This document shows, one piece after another, positions 36,201 through 45,805 of a DNA stretch of 64,000 nucleotides. How positions within the stretch are numbered: position 1 is the first letter of the stretch; every line of letters begins with the position of its first letter. The stretch is from Nipponacmea schrenckii (lineage: Eukaryota > Mollusca > Gastropoda > Lottiidae): the NCBI GenBank assembly GCA_030562195.1, contig CM060200.1, forward strand, positions 27,877,023 to 27,941,022, in the 5' to 3' direction. The notes below the pieces were generated by a model. That model ran no database searches and was not told the DNA's origin. It saw only the letters and a program-made list of their open reading frames with translations. Position numbers and translations under genes: made by a program.

Positions 36201-39200
36201 AAGAATACGAGTACCTTTTGTCTGATGATATATGTATCTGGTCTATAAAATTTACAAAGGGTGTGAAATAGTCGCAATCAATAGAATAGTTACTGCAATC
36301 ACGATAGATTTTATCTATCTGTTTTAACACTAGACTCTGCAATAGACAATATATATCAACTTTAACATTATCATTACCTCCTACAGAACTTGAACAGCTC
36401 AGCGCAATGGCGGTTGTCTTATTTTGTTAAAGGACACTTTTGTAAATGAACATAAAATTTAAATATTTTAAACTTCACCAAAAAAAGAGCTAATATTCAT
36501 CAGTAGATAAACTATGCTGATATAATTAAAGTAACAGAATCGATAAATCCAAAAAAACTTAGTAATTATAAATACAAAATGCAATTGATTATTAAACCAC
36601 GCTTAATAAATTGATCACTTTATGACACCAGGTATGTTTACAAATTTTTGCATCCTAGCTACCTAGAGGTAGAATATCTCTGTTGATCAGGATGTTTAAG
36701 ATTGTGCTAACGTATCGAAGCCGGATGCGGCCAAAGGTTTTCTCGTGTTCTCGATTGTTGTATTCTCGCGGTCTTGCCTTTTCGCCTTCAAATTTCCCTC
36801 GTGTTCTCGCTTTCTCGTGTTCTCGCTTTCTCGTGTTCTCGCTTTCTCGCGTTCTCGAGAAAACGAGGAAAATTTGAAAGCGAGTAGGCGAGAAAGCTAG
36901 AGTGCAACAGGCGAGAACGCAAGAACGCGAGAATGCTGCGAGAAGGCGAGGAATATGACGAACATGGCCAGGCGAGAACGCGAGAAAGCGAGAAGTCGAG
37001 GAAATTCGTTAAAATGTTAATTTTGTTGTTATCTCTCTTTTTCGCGTTCTCGCTTTCTCGCGTTATCGTGTTCTCGCTTTCTCGACTGTTGCCCATTTGT
37101 CTTCTCGCTTTCTCGCCTTGGGCGAGAACACGAGAAAACTTTTGTCCGCATCCGGCTTCCATACTAACGAGCCCCCGTTGTAATAAGAAAATAAATACGA
37201 CCAATGTCTGTGGTGTAGTTTTCAATGTTATAGCATATTTAAGTTTGTATCGTAAGATTAAGAAATGGGACTAAACCCTGACAGCTTGAACATTGTAACC
37301 GTGAAATTGATAAAATATTTGGGTTTATGTTTATCTATAATATCATGTTCTTATCATGGACATTGGGGATAATATCATTTATATATGCAAGAACATGGTA
37401 TGATTCTAATAAACTTACCAACGATACAGCATGATAGGTGGTATGTTTGGATAATGATAAATTAAACAAAGATATCACATCACTCAACTAAATAGAAAAA
37501 TAAATTAACATTCAAAATTTACATTAAATAAAAAAACCATCATGAAACTTTGATACAAGAGACAGTGTCGTTTCTACTATGGGGCTAGTCCGAAACTTAC
37601 TGACCCAGTCGCCATTTCAAATTGCGCGCGCATCTAAAATTCCGATGTTACTGGGTCATAAAACGAAAGTACAAGATGATGGTTTGTTTGTATCTGTCAC
37701 GTGACCGTTTAACGTCGGGATTTTTGCGCATGCAATTTGAGATGGCGACTGAGTGATTGAAATTCTTGAAAAAACCTTTAACGCAACCACAGGCGTGACA
37801 TGAATGGTGAAAGGGGATAATTATGGCATGACTGAACTAGAGTCAGCAAGTTTCGGACTACTATGGGGCTAGTCTGAAACTTGCTGACTCTATTCCCAGC
37901 CTCTGATAGCTATTTGGACAGATATGGCTGGGGGTGAGTCAGAAAAACCAGGCACCAAATTTTTTTCCGCATCTCCGCGGGTGCGGGGGTTTTAAACGTA
38001 TTTACATACCTCGAATCCACCTAACCTCGATTTATTTGGAAAGATGGATGTTTTTATAGTTCAATCATACCATCATTATCCCCCTACACCATTCATGTCA
38101 CGCCCGTGGTTGCTTTTTTTTTTTCAAGAATTTCAATCGCTCAGTCGCCATTTCAAATTTCGCGCGCATCCAAAAAGATATAGACTTAGGCCTTCTCAAC
38201 AGGTGGAACATTGACACGGTCAAAATCTTCGTCTCTATTTGTTTTACTGACATTCAGAAACCAATATAACTCTTTGATATATATGCCAAATATATGGAAT
38301 CCTTTAAATTTTCACTACAACATTCATGCATTTTCCATGTTCTATTTCACCACGGTGTAAGCCGTTACAGTAATTAATCGAAATGGTCAATCAATGAAAA
38401 GGGGAGAGGGCATTGTTCATTGTAATCGCGGCATGATGTTCACGGTTCACCCCTAATGCAATAACTCGGGAGCCGCGGTGGCTCTTTGAGTAAGACGCTT
38501 GCTTGGTAACCTGAAGGTTCATGGTTTAATCCCGTCAAAGGTCGAGATGAACTTTTAGATTTTTCAGCTCGGTTTCCCCGTGATACATGTCGGAGAGACT
38601 GGTATGGAGAAAGCGTCTATTCCTTCGGATGGGACAATAAACCGAGGTCTCCGTGTTTGTTCTGCAGGCTGTCAATGTTAAAGATTCCTCGACAGTTGGA
38701 ATTCGCTAATGCCGCTGTCCTGGAAAAGGTTCCACACTGAAGAGTGCTGCCCATCCTAAGTACAAAAGAGTAGGGCGATGAACTCCATTCATTTCATTTT
38801 CAGTTCATTTCTCTGCCCTCACTCACCAGAAATTAGATGATCATCACATGATAGACAATTTTTCTCATGAAAGGTCAATATGAGTATATATTCATCAGGG
38901 AACTAACCTGGTATCATAAAGTAACAGAATTTCTGAAAATCTGGTAAAACTAACATAATTATGTCATTTTTGACAAAAACGCTTAATGAATTATTAATCG
39001 TTTTTCAATAATCAAATGCATCTTTATGGATAATTCCTTTCATTTTGGATATAAATTTTATGTTTATTTTTATGTTTTTTATGGCAGCAGGTATATTTAC
39101 CGACAAATCGAGCTCTTGTTGGCCAAGTTTAAAATTTTAAAATTTTATGTTCATCTTAGACCTATTATCCCTTTAAATAAGTAAGATATTTCGCCCAGAT

Positions 39201-42200
39201 ATCGTATTGTATTTTTTTCTGCACCAAACATTGCATCGAGACATTATTTTGCTTATTCGAGCGGTAATTTCTCAAGGTTAGTCAAGGCAAGTTAATGCAA
39301 AAAATGATTTGAAAAATGATATAAATAGATTTTTCACCTGGTGAAATTTACTAACTCAGAAATTCATAATTTAAAGGGCCATTATGATTTGTTTATAAGT
39401 TGAACTATTTTTTGGTAGAGTCTAGGAACTTTAGGCTACATTCACTAAGATCTAGAGATCTATTATTTAGCTAAAATTTGAGATCTAGAGATCTATTATT
39501 TAGCTGAGATTTGAGATCTGGAGATCGATTATTTAGCTGGGGTTTGGGATCTAGAGATCTATTATTTAGCTGGGGTTTGAGATCTAGAGATCTATTATTT
39601 AGCTGAGATTTGAGATCTGGAGATCTATTATTTAGCTGAGATTTGAGATCTAGAGATCTATTATTTAGCTGAGATTTGAGATCTAGAGATCTATTATTTA
39701 GCTTTGGTTTAAGATCTAGAGATCTATTATTTAGCTGAGATTTGAGATCTGGAAATCTATTATTTAGCTGGGGTTTGAGATCTAGAGATCTATTATTTAG
39801 CTGAGATTTGAGATCTAGAGATCTATTATTTAGCTGGGGTTTGAGATCTAGAGATCTTTTATTTAGCTAAGATTTGAGATCTGGAGATCGATTATTTAGC
39901 TGAGATTTGAGATCTGGAGATCTATTATTTAGCTGGGGTTTGAGATCTAAAGATCTATTATTTAGCTGAGATTTGAGATCTAGAGATTTATTATTTCGCT
40001 GAGATTTGAGATCTGGAGATCTATATTTAGCTGAGATTTAAGATCTTGAGATCTATTATATAGCTGAGATTAGAGATCTGGAGATCTATTATTTAGCTGA
40101 GATTTGTAACTGAAAAATATATATGTAGTTAATTTTATCTGACGCTTATATCTGTAGTTTCACATAAAAACATAAATTTGGATGTTATACGTTTTGGTAC
40201 TGCAGAAAACTATTTTTGATATCGATTTTTATTAACAATTAGTACATTCCATTTTAAAACAAAATCAATTTAATCAAGTAGATACACAGAAGCAAGTAAC
40301 ACTTTTTAGACATACCTTTAGGTATAATTTACAATTGAAGCAGAGCGTTTCTTAAGCAAGAGGCATAAAGATAAAGATAAAGATATATTTAAAGGGGCCC
40401 AGGCTTGATTTGTTGTGGACAATCATCCGACAGCCTCAAACACATGAAATCTTTTGGTGAGCTAATCAGAAATTGTCTACAGAGCTTACCTTTGAAATTT
40501 GAGCCTTCAAATCCATGTGTATCCATAATTATCCGTGTTTGAAAAATCATAATGTCTTAAGAAATTACAAACGTCCAGCCATATTGGAAAACGGTTCGTC
40601 TTGATAATCAAAGAGTTATCTTTCCCGTCATGCAATAACGGTCATCTATATAAATCGACTACAACGCATTTTCAATTGTAGACTTTGTCAACAGGACACA
40701 GACTGACTGGAGACCAGCCGCGTACAGCACAGAATAAAAATGAAAAGTGAAATTTTTTGTTTGAGGTATATTTCAAGGTATTTTGAGATTTTCTTAGAGC
40801 TTGAGTATTTCTGAGGACTGTTTAAATGTAACAAAGGCCCACAACGACCCCTAAAAATCAAGCCTGGGCCAATTTAAAATACATATCTTAGAGACAGAGT
40901 GAGATGAAGCGAAACGCCAGAATGATTATAGAACGAGATAAGATAAAGAGTCTACTGACATAGAAGCCGCATGGATTGAATATAAATTGCTCGGTCGGAT
41001 TTTAGATATAAATAGTTTTGCACACTGCCTGTTTAATGGAATACTGCGTCTTAGAATGAACATAAAATTTAACAATTTTGAACTTTGTCAATAAGATGAT
41101 ATATTCATCAGTAGATATACCTGCTGCCATAAATAACACAACAGAATCCTTATATAATCCGATAAATCCAATTTTGATTAAGCGTTTTTCAATAATTACT
41201 TAAAGAGGTTTGTGGGTTTTCCAGATTTTTCCAAATTCTGTTACCTTATGACACCAGGTAAGTTCACTCAAAAATACTCAAATTGGCCATTCTTGAAAAA
41301 TAAAATTTTATGGACATGCTAAGACTATGGAAGCCGATAGCGGCCATTTGTTAACCGGATTTCAAAGTCGCCAACTCGACAAGTCGCCGGAAATTCAAAG
41401 TCGCCAACTCGACAACTCGACAACACGACAAAACAGCTGGCGACTTGTCGAGTTGGCGACTTGTCGAGTTGGCGACTTTGAAATCCGGCGACCTGTCGAG
41501 TTGTCGCTCCGCCATCCGCGAGTTGGCGATTTTCGAGTTGGCGACTTGTCGAGTTGGCGACTTTGAAATCCGGCGACTTGTCGATAGCGGCCATCCTCTT
41601 TTTTCAATGTCTCAAATTCGCCAACTCGACAAGTCGCCGGATTGCAAAGTCGCCAAATCGCCAACTCGACAAGTCGCCAAGTCGCCATTTCGAAAGTCGA
41701 CAAGTCGCAAGCTTTAGTTGAGGCCAAAGTTTGTAAAAATCGGATAAATCGTAAGCGAGATATGCTTTTGGAAAAATGGCATTTTTTTTTCAACATTTTG
41801 CAAACACATGTAAACCTTACGTAATTAACGGTCATGTTGTTAAAAGATTGTCTTTCATGCTGTAGAAATCTTTAAGCACCTTTTAGGCATCGATATGCAC
41901 CGATATCCACATAATTGAAGTGCTAAAACAATGGATTAGCACATGTCAAAACCCTTCCACCCACCAATCATAAAATTTTCTTTGTTTGTGACGTAATGAT
42001 TTATGGGACATCACGTGACTTCTGGATTCCCCCGATACACAAACTCTTACTTCGCGTGCCGATATTAACAATAACTGACCGGCAAACGTAGAGAATGTTT
42101 ATTTAGCCGATGACGTTGTAATCACAAATGTCAACTGACAACGTAATTTGTACGTCTACATAGAGGAATACCCCGTTTTGTTCTATAAATAGATTATCTT

Positions 42201-45200
42201 CACGGACGGATATCAGACGAACTACTGAAGCGATTGAGCTAAAATTTTTACAAGATGAGTTTCTTTTAATGCCAAATAGAATGGATATAAAATTAATACG
42301 TTTCTTGATTGAAATACACTTCGAAATATAAGGTTGTCAACCCCCTTAAAGTCTATATATATATAACATTAAAAAATACCTGCTCTGGTAGTCTTTGAAG
42401 TCTTGCTAAGTAGTTTTCGAAATCGCCCACTGTATTAAATGGGAATCTTTTATAGAAGTAAGACGGGTCATACTGGGGACCGTCTAAAAGGTTCATCGGG
42501 TTTATAGTATTATAACTGTAAAATTAAAAAAAATTACCTACATCTTTAAAAAAAAATGATCATGGCATTATGTTGTATCAGTAGTAACAGTTTATGCGTT
42601 GTATATATTGGAAATATTTGTTTTCAATCCAAGTTTGAATCTATATCAAGCTATTTCATAAAATATTAGCGAAAGATTACAAAAATATACCAGAATCAAA
42701 TTGGATGATACAGGTTAGATTTTAAATAAATTTGGATCATTGACCAATCAGGTGACTTGAATATTAGGATCATCTTTCGTTAATATTTAAGCTGTCGGAA
42801 ATGCGAGATCAACATCTACGGGCTTCTTGAAAAGAAACATTGTCATGGAGATTTGATCAAAGGTTTATGCTGGCCAAATTAGTTCTTTAGTATAAAGATG
42901 CATATGGAAATAATGAAAGTAGCAATGTCGGTGTCAAATTTTTGTAGTCAGCCCGTCGTCTGGGTAGGGTCCACGGGTTCTGGGCCCCAGCTAGTAAGAA
43001 TTTAGCCCCACAAATTGTCCTCTGTAAAAACATTCCTCAGTTATCAAAGATTGATTAATTCACAAAAAAAGAACACAAAAAGATGAACATTACGATTGGA
43101 ATGGTGGTGCCCCGAAATCGTTAGAAATACGTTCTCTGGGGTTCCAACTTTCGAAAATTCCTGGGGAAGGGAGTGCCAGGACAATAAATAAGGACCTCAG
43201 TTCCAATTCAGTCCTGGCGACGGGGTTGCTTGTAGTAAAAGGGTCCCAATACGGATGGACTGGTATAATTAGGTGTCAACTATCAGAAATGAGATTAAGA
43301 TTGAGTTCCCATTTTGCTGGACGATCATGACCCCCCCCCCCCCTCCTCCCATCCCTGCTGTGCCGTCCAATGGAAAGTAGGTGAAATGTTCTTACTATCT
43401 CCATTTATAACCATCTAAATATGTGGTCAGCATGTTTTCTAAGATATCATAACTTGTTTTCTCTTGGTTATTCAATTCATGTCTTGTTATTCTTCTTAAT
43501 GCAGCCAGGAATTCCTCGGTGCGGTTCTGAAATAAATTTGTTACTAAACAATACGACTTGAGGCTTCTTTAATGAATATTGGTGACTTAGTTTGTATATA
43601 AACATTGTAATCTAACAGTATTTTGGTGGGTTTCTCTTTTCAACAATTACGTTCTATTGACATTAATATCAACCCTGTAGTGTACCATGTTAAAGGGATA
43701 ATAGGCGTTAGAATACACTCGTCCTACGGCTTATATTTGTGTTTACTTTTGACTATTAGTTAAATAATAAGCATTCCATACTTTACCAAATTCTAAAAAG
43801 CCACAATAAAAATATATTCGGAATTTAAAAAAAAAGTGATCCAGCGACGATTTCATTCAGTTTGAGAATAAAAGCGTCTGGTAAATCAACGCTAGAACAT
43901 CATTGTGCAATTCAACAGTAGGGGTCAAGGACGCGTGAAAACCCACATGTTAGAGTTACTTCCCTTTATATTTACACGATTTGAAAATCGCTTGATCGAT
44001 GGCTCAAGCGTTTTATGATTAACTACTTTTTTGGGGGGATTTATCGGATTTTAGAGGGGTTTTGATGTATAGGTATGACACCAGGTAAGTCCATTGATGG
44101 ATATATACTGTTATTGTCCAAATTTGAGTGAACTTAAATTTTTATGTTCGTTCTAACGCCTATTATCCCTTTAACACGTTCCATGATAATAACAACTCTT
44201 GGAAGAGCGCAATCCAAGGTACATCAAAATAGCATCCTCTTTAGGGTTTCGCTATTCCACATTTTCAAGTCCTACTTACTTTAGTTATTTCGAAGCCCGA
44301 TTCTTTTATTGAATCCAACATATCATTGTATTTAGAAAAAGATTTATAAGTTGACTGTTCCGGCTTCTCTGACATCCTCCATTCAAAATAGTACTTCGCT
44401 AACACCTTTAGTTTTCTACTGGCATCAGCTGTACAGTGAGGAATATAACATTGGTAGATTATTAACCCATGCTTTTATAACATTTAAAAATTCAGTTCAT
44501 TGGTCAACAAGTGATAAAAATTGGATTGTAAGTTTCAAGTACTGAAAAAAATGAAATGAGTTTTACGTCTACACCTTATGGGCTAACGAAGACGGTCAAT
44601 GAGAAAAATTTTGCCAGGGCAGCGGCACAGGCCTACTCTTTTTACAATTTTCAACTGAGGAATCTTTCACGTACACAACCTGTGGAACAGGGGGGAGGGG
44701 GGGTGGGTAAGTTTATTTTCCCATCCGAAGGACTAGACGCCTTTTCAATACCATTCCCTCCCACCTGCATCACTGACAAGTAGAAACAGGAACGAAGAAT
44801 GCGAAAGTACTGAAAATACTGCTACATGTAGATCGATAACTGTAAGACATGGTTCATTCTGAGAATGCATACCCCACCATAATACACATCATTGTGTAAT
44901 TGCTATAGACATTGTGAAAAAAAATAACACCTGTTTTGAATCATTATTTAAGAAATGAACGTCAATCTCACTAGTATTATTTTAGAGTTGAAAGTTATTC
45001 TCACTAGCATTATTTAAGAGTTGAACGTTATTCCCACTAGCATTATTTAAGAGTTGAAAGTTATTCTCACTAGGATTATTTAAGAGTTGAACGTCAATCT
45101 CACTAGCATTATTTAAGAGTTGAACGTCAATCTCACTAACATTATTTAAGAGTTGAAAGTTATTCTCACTAGCATTATTTAAGAGTTGAACGTTATTCCC

Positions 45201-45692
45201 ACTAGCATTATTTAAGAGTTGAAAGTTATCTCACTAGGATTATTTAAGAGTTGAACGTCAATCTCACTAGCATTATTTAAGAGTTGAACGTTATTCTCAC
45301 TAACATTATTTAAGAGTTGAACGTTATTCTCACTAGCATTATTTAAGAGTTGAACGTTATTCTCACTGGCATTATTTAAAAGTTGAACGTTATTCTCACT
45401 AGCATTATTTAAGAGTTGAACGTTATTCTCACTAGCATTATTTAAGAGTTGAACGTTATTCTCACTAGTATTATTTGAGAGTTGAACGTTATTCTCACTA
45501 GCATTATTTAAGAGTTGAATCTCACTAGCATTATTTAAGAATAACGCAGTTGATCATGTGACAAACGGAATAAATGACTTCTTCAAAAAAGCATGGGAAA
45601 ATCGAAATGGTAAGAAAATATAAATGTTTTTTACCATTAGCCTGATTAATTGTCAGGAATCCAAACACAAGAATTACAAATTTTATACCCAT
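23356..45692 (-). CDS. DUF885-family protein with signal peptide and hydrophobic C-terminal tail, 16 exons
   Basis: Exons (5' to 3'): 45692-45635, 44428-44280, 43526-43396, 42515-42380, 37487-37419, 36336-36215, 35307-35226, 34829-34662, 32930-32836, 32400-32293, 31917-31857, 30714-30607, 27035-26971, 26356-26285, 23940-23771, 23585-23356. Every junction is GT-AG and in phase; the sum is 1,824 nt, 607 aa, close to usual DUF885 length. A signal peptide covers residues 1-18. Family blocks include YLDGYKWRY (about 107-113), NPMNLLDGPQYDP (about 118-130), EYLPNTR (250-256), LHEASPGHHLQ (383-393), EGWALYAE (429-436), FRACRLVVDTGIH (460-472) and RYVTWPGQACSYKIGELK (502-519). A hydrophobic stretch ends the protein (588-607), suggesting a GPI signal or short membrane anchor. 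DUF885 is mainly known from bacteria and its function is not established; the HE-x4-HH and EGW blocks suggest a metal-dependent hydrolase (inference). No lesion is seen, so it is probably expressed. Exons 5 and 6 are supported mainly by phase and family-like text. Confidence 0.9.
24234..26120 (+). mobile_element. Decayed RNase H-bearing LINE with inverted 5' part
   Basis: From 24363 the plus strand reads an RT block (SLYVDDF near 24428-24448), the thumb (FKFLGLTFDSKLSF near 24594-24635), a SLQYAIKIA block near 24885 and an RNase H-like end (LCWLPSHMEIRGNDKADAAA near 25391-25450). Stops and frame changes are frequent. The 3' end, near 26110, has an ATTTC-rich tail. The first 130 bases (24362-24234) are on the minus strand and read the upstream RT blocks CGFRSQRSTLDHLVRFESF and FDFEKAYDTT. 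The element therefore has a 5' inversion, and it lies in intron 14 of the DUF885 gene. The clade is probably I-like (RNase H-bearing). Confidence 0.8.
27060..27237 (+). repeat. (AAT)n / (AATGAT)n microsatellite
   Basis: An interrupted AAT, GAT and GAC trinucleotide array directly abuts the 3' tail of the SINE at 27238, and so probably grew from that tail. A further AAT/AATTAAT run lies on the SINE's other side (27528-27610). Confidence 0.85.
27238..27527 (-). mobile_element. tRNA-derived SINE, minus strand
   Basis: From 27527 on the minus strand: GGAGCCGCGGTGGCTCAGTG (box A-like TGGCTCAGTGGGTT), then GGGTTCAATCCCGGC (box B), an unrelated body of about 200 bases and an ATTTC-rich tail. RNA polymerase III promoter boxes mark it as tRNA-headed. 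Other copies lie at 33016, 38468, 44545, 50505, 59080, 61510 and 62825, with a fragment at 35690. Confidence 0.85.
27765..28207 (+). repeat. Minisatellite of about 95 bp, left half (interrupted by a LINE)
   Basis: About five copies of a unit containing AGTAGTATATCTATAATAGT, GGTCTTATCTAATGTTCTAT and ATGTTATTTAAAGATTATAC. The array resumes at 30325 after a LINE insertion. Confidence 0.85.
28208..30324 (+). mobile_element. CR1/L2-like LINE (Jockey superfamily), 5'-truncated, nearly intact RT
   Basis: The long frame 28444-29745 carries the RT domain: NYRPVSNLNYMSKVLEK near 28866, QSAYRKHHSPETTLLRVQND near 28972, DLSAAFDTVDHEIL near 29081, GVPQGSVLGPILF near 29252 and YADDTQLY near 29350-29373 with its two catalytic Asp. 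A frameshift near 29640-29757 separates a C-terminal part (29757-30128) with ARLITGTRRYDHITPSLF. Upstream the endonuclease is missing. The 14-bp direct repeats ACTTCTAAATGTTA at 28194-28207 and 30325-30338 are the target-site duplication. The RT motifs are undamaged, so the insertion is fairly young, but lack of the 5' part makes it immobile. Confidence 0.9.
30325..30570 (+). repeat. Minisatellite of about 95 bp, right half
   Basis: Continuation of the array at 27765-28207: the same blocks in the same order in about three more copies, beginning with the duplicated target ACTTCTAAATGTTA. Confidence 0.85.
31075..31715 (+). repeat. Minisatellite, about 22-bp half-units
   Basis: Alternating half-units, TATAGCTTGTAGTATATGGT and TATAGCTTAGAGTGCGTTG, about 29 in all, with partial higher-order pairing near 44 bp. 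It ends 140 bases from exon 11 of the DUF885 gene and lies in the intron between exons 11 and 12. Confidence 0.85.
32565..32787. mobile_element. MITE copy C (TTAA-ended family), degenerate
   Basis: The right end reads TTCTAAGACGCAGTATCACTTTAA, matching copy B with one change in the terminal block. The subterminal block ACTCATATTGACCATTCTTG is shared with copies B and F. The left end is decayed and the internal fold-back is deleted. It sits 50 bases from exon 9 of the DUF885 gene. Confidence 0.65.
33016..33340 (+). mobile_element. tRNA-derived SINE, plus strand, diverged
   Basis: Same family as 27238: box B-like GGGTTCAATCCAGGC, body blocks GTGCACGTTAAAGATCCCGC and GACAGTTGGAAATCGCAAAA, and a tail with CATTCATTCAATTTT. 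The tRNA head is partly decayed. Confidence 0.75.
33385..34372 (+). repeat. 26-bp minisatellite
   Basis: About 38 copies of GATGTGTTGTAGATCTAA + GTCTTACC. Single-base variants (TCCAA, GGAGATC, GTCTTACTG) recur in the same order, showing higher-order blocks. It lies in the intron between exons 8 and 9 of the DUF885 gene, 290 bases beyond exon 8. Confidence 0.95.
35381..35690 (+). repeat. Direct duplication of a roughly 156-bp unit
   Basis: Two almost identical copies, starting GCTAGAGTGTTTGGGGTATG at about 35381 and 35537. The few differences (TATACGG/TTTACGG, GACTCTG/AATCTG) show a recent tandem duplication. It lies in the intron next to exon 7 of the DUF885 gene. Confidence 0.9.
35690..35855 (+). 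mobile_element. SINE fragment
   Basis: A GCAGGTCTGAGTAGCTGACA block and a 3' tail with AAATTCCATTCATTTCATTTT match the SINE family at 27238. The head is missing. Confidence 0.55.
36427..36650. mobile_element. MITE copy D (TTAA-ended family), degenerate
   Basis: The left end TTAAAGGACACTTTTGTAAA with AACATAAAATTTAAA is a decayed form of copy B or F. The internal blocks AAAGTAACAGAATCGATAAATC and ATTATTAAACCACGCTTAAT are also shared. The right terminus is lost near the fold-back element that follows. Confidence 0.6.
36703..37172. mobile_element. Fold-back element with CGAGAA-type tandem repeats
   Basis: The left end CGAAGCCGGATGCGGCCAAA is inversely matched by the right end, TTTTGTCCGCATCCGGCTTC. 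The interior is made of short repeats of TTCTCGTGTTCTCGCTTTC on one arm and their inverse, CGAGAAAGCGAGAACGCGAG, on the other, so the whole element can fold into a long imperfect hairpin. It has no coding capacity. It lies in the intron between exons 5 and 6 of the DUF885 gene. The motif differs from, but the ends resemble, the element at 41327. Confidence 0.75.
37575..38175. mobile_element. TIR element pair with 13-bp direct repeats
   Basis: The first element, 37588-37858 (271 bp), has ends GTCCGAAACTTACTGACCC and GAGTCAGCAAGTTTCGGAC, and is flanked by identical TACTATGGGGCTA (37575-37587 and 37859-37871). A second copy of the same terminus starts at 37869 and runs on into sequence shared with 1677-1768. 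In addition 37715-37825 and 38065-38165 are inverted copies of each other (ACTGAGTGATTGAAATTCTTG and its inverse). Exon 5 of the DUF885 gene lies just to its left (37419-37487). Confidence 0.65.
38468..38803 (+). mobile_element. tRNA-derived SINE, plus strand, full length
   Basis: It starts GGGAGCCGCGGTGGCTCTTT, has a degenerate box B (GGTTTAATCCCGTC), the body blocks GGACAATAAACCGAGG and CTCGACAGTTGGAATTCG, and ends in CATTCATTTCATTTT. It is a good representative of the family. Confidence 0.85.
38845..39176. mobile_element. MITE copy E (TTAA-ended family)
   Basis: The right end CATCTTAGACCTATTATCCC is followed by TTTAA. The internal fold-back AAAAACGCTTAATGAATTATTAATCGTTTTTC (38988-39019, given as positions) is well kept. 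The left terminus is replaced by unrelated sequence. Confidence 0.7.
39440..40110 (+). repeat. 33-bp minisatellite
   Basis: About 20 copies of a unit made of GAGATCTATTATTTAGCT and GAGATTTGAGATCTA. BglII-like AGATCT palindromes occur twice per unit. It lies in the intron between exons 4 and 5 of the DUF885 gene. Confidence 0.95.
40396..40870. mobile_element. 475-bp TIR element (hAT-like target duplication)
   Basis: The left end GGCCCAGGCTTGATTTGTTG and the right end AAAAATCAAGCCTGGGCC are inverse to each other over 16 or more bases. The flanks, ATTTAAAG on the left and AATTTAAA on the right, are compatible with an 8-bp duplication, the size made by hAT transposases. No ORF. Confidence 0.7.
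41033..41326. mobile_element. MITE copy F (TTAA-ended family), right end cut by fold-back element
   Basis: The left end TTAATGGATACTGCGTCTTA matches copy B. The internal GGTAAGTTCACTC and ACTCAAATTGGCCATTCTTG blocks follow. The right terminus is cut in TGCTAAGAC, where the next element begins. Confidence 0.75.
41327..41715. mobile_element. Fold-back element with CGACAAGTCGCC-type repeats
   Basis: It begins TATGGAAGCCGATAGCGGCC and consists of short repeats CAACTCGACAAGTCGCC and their inverse GGCGACTTGTCGAGTTGG, arranged as opposing arms. A second GATAGCGGCCATCC block at 41584-41597 marks an internal repeat of the left end. Open frames on both strands through it are a by-product of the repeat. 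It has no recognisable protein. Confidence 0.75.
43690..44174. mobile_element. MITE copy G (TTAA-ended family), full length
   Basis: 485 bp, with TTAAAGGGATAATAGGCGTT at the left and its perfect inverse, AACGCCTATTATCCCTTTAA, at the right. The internal arms are GAAAATCGCTTGAT / GGCTCAAGCGTTTTATGATT at about 43983-44020. The left arm matches copy A in inverse. It lies in the intron between exons 2 and 3 of the DUF885 gene. Confidence 0.85.
44545..44808 (-). mobile_element. SINE, minus strand, head missing
   Basis: It has the tail-side AAATGAAATGAGTTTTACG, the body block TTTTGCCAGGGCAGCGGCAC and CACCTGCATCACTGACAAG, as in the SINE at 61510. The tRNA-like head is absent and a G-rich tract interrupts it at 44690-44706. 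Confidence 0.7.
44950..45540 (+). repeat. 33-bp minisatellite
   Basis: About 18 copies of a unit made of TCACTAGCATTATTTAAGAG and TTGAACGTTATTC, with variants GTCAATC and AAAGTTATT. It lies in intron 1 of the DUF885 gene, ending about 95 bases from exon 1. Confidence 0.95.
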
Positions 45693-45805
45693 TACAAATA
45701 ACCGAACTTTGGAAAAACAGCCTCTGCAACAAAATTAGTAACAATATCAATATTTTTCTATCTAAATGACTCTTATCAACGGAATAAAATCCCGATGACT
45801 TTCAG

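Noticed and set aside
36361..36420. Possible extra DUF885 exon ending at a GGTAATG donor
   Set aside because: No usable acceptor or family-like reading; the exon at 36215-36336 fits phase and family far better.
36683..37274. Open frames of 113-145 codons in the CGAGAA fold-back
   Set aside because: Same cause: simple repeat arms, Ser/Arg-rich on one strand and Glu/Arg-rich on the other.
41325..41835. Open frames up to 146 codons on both strands
   Set aside because: Caused by short CGACAAGTCGCC-type repeats whose period keeps frames open; composition is entirely repeat-driven.
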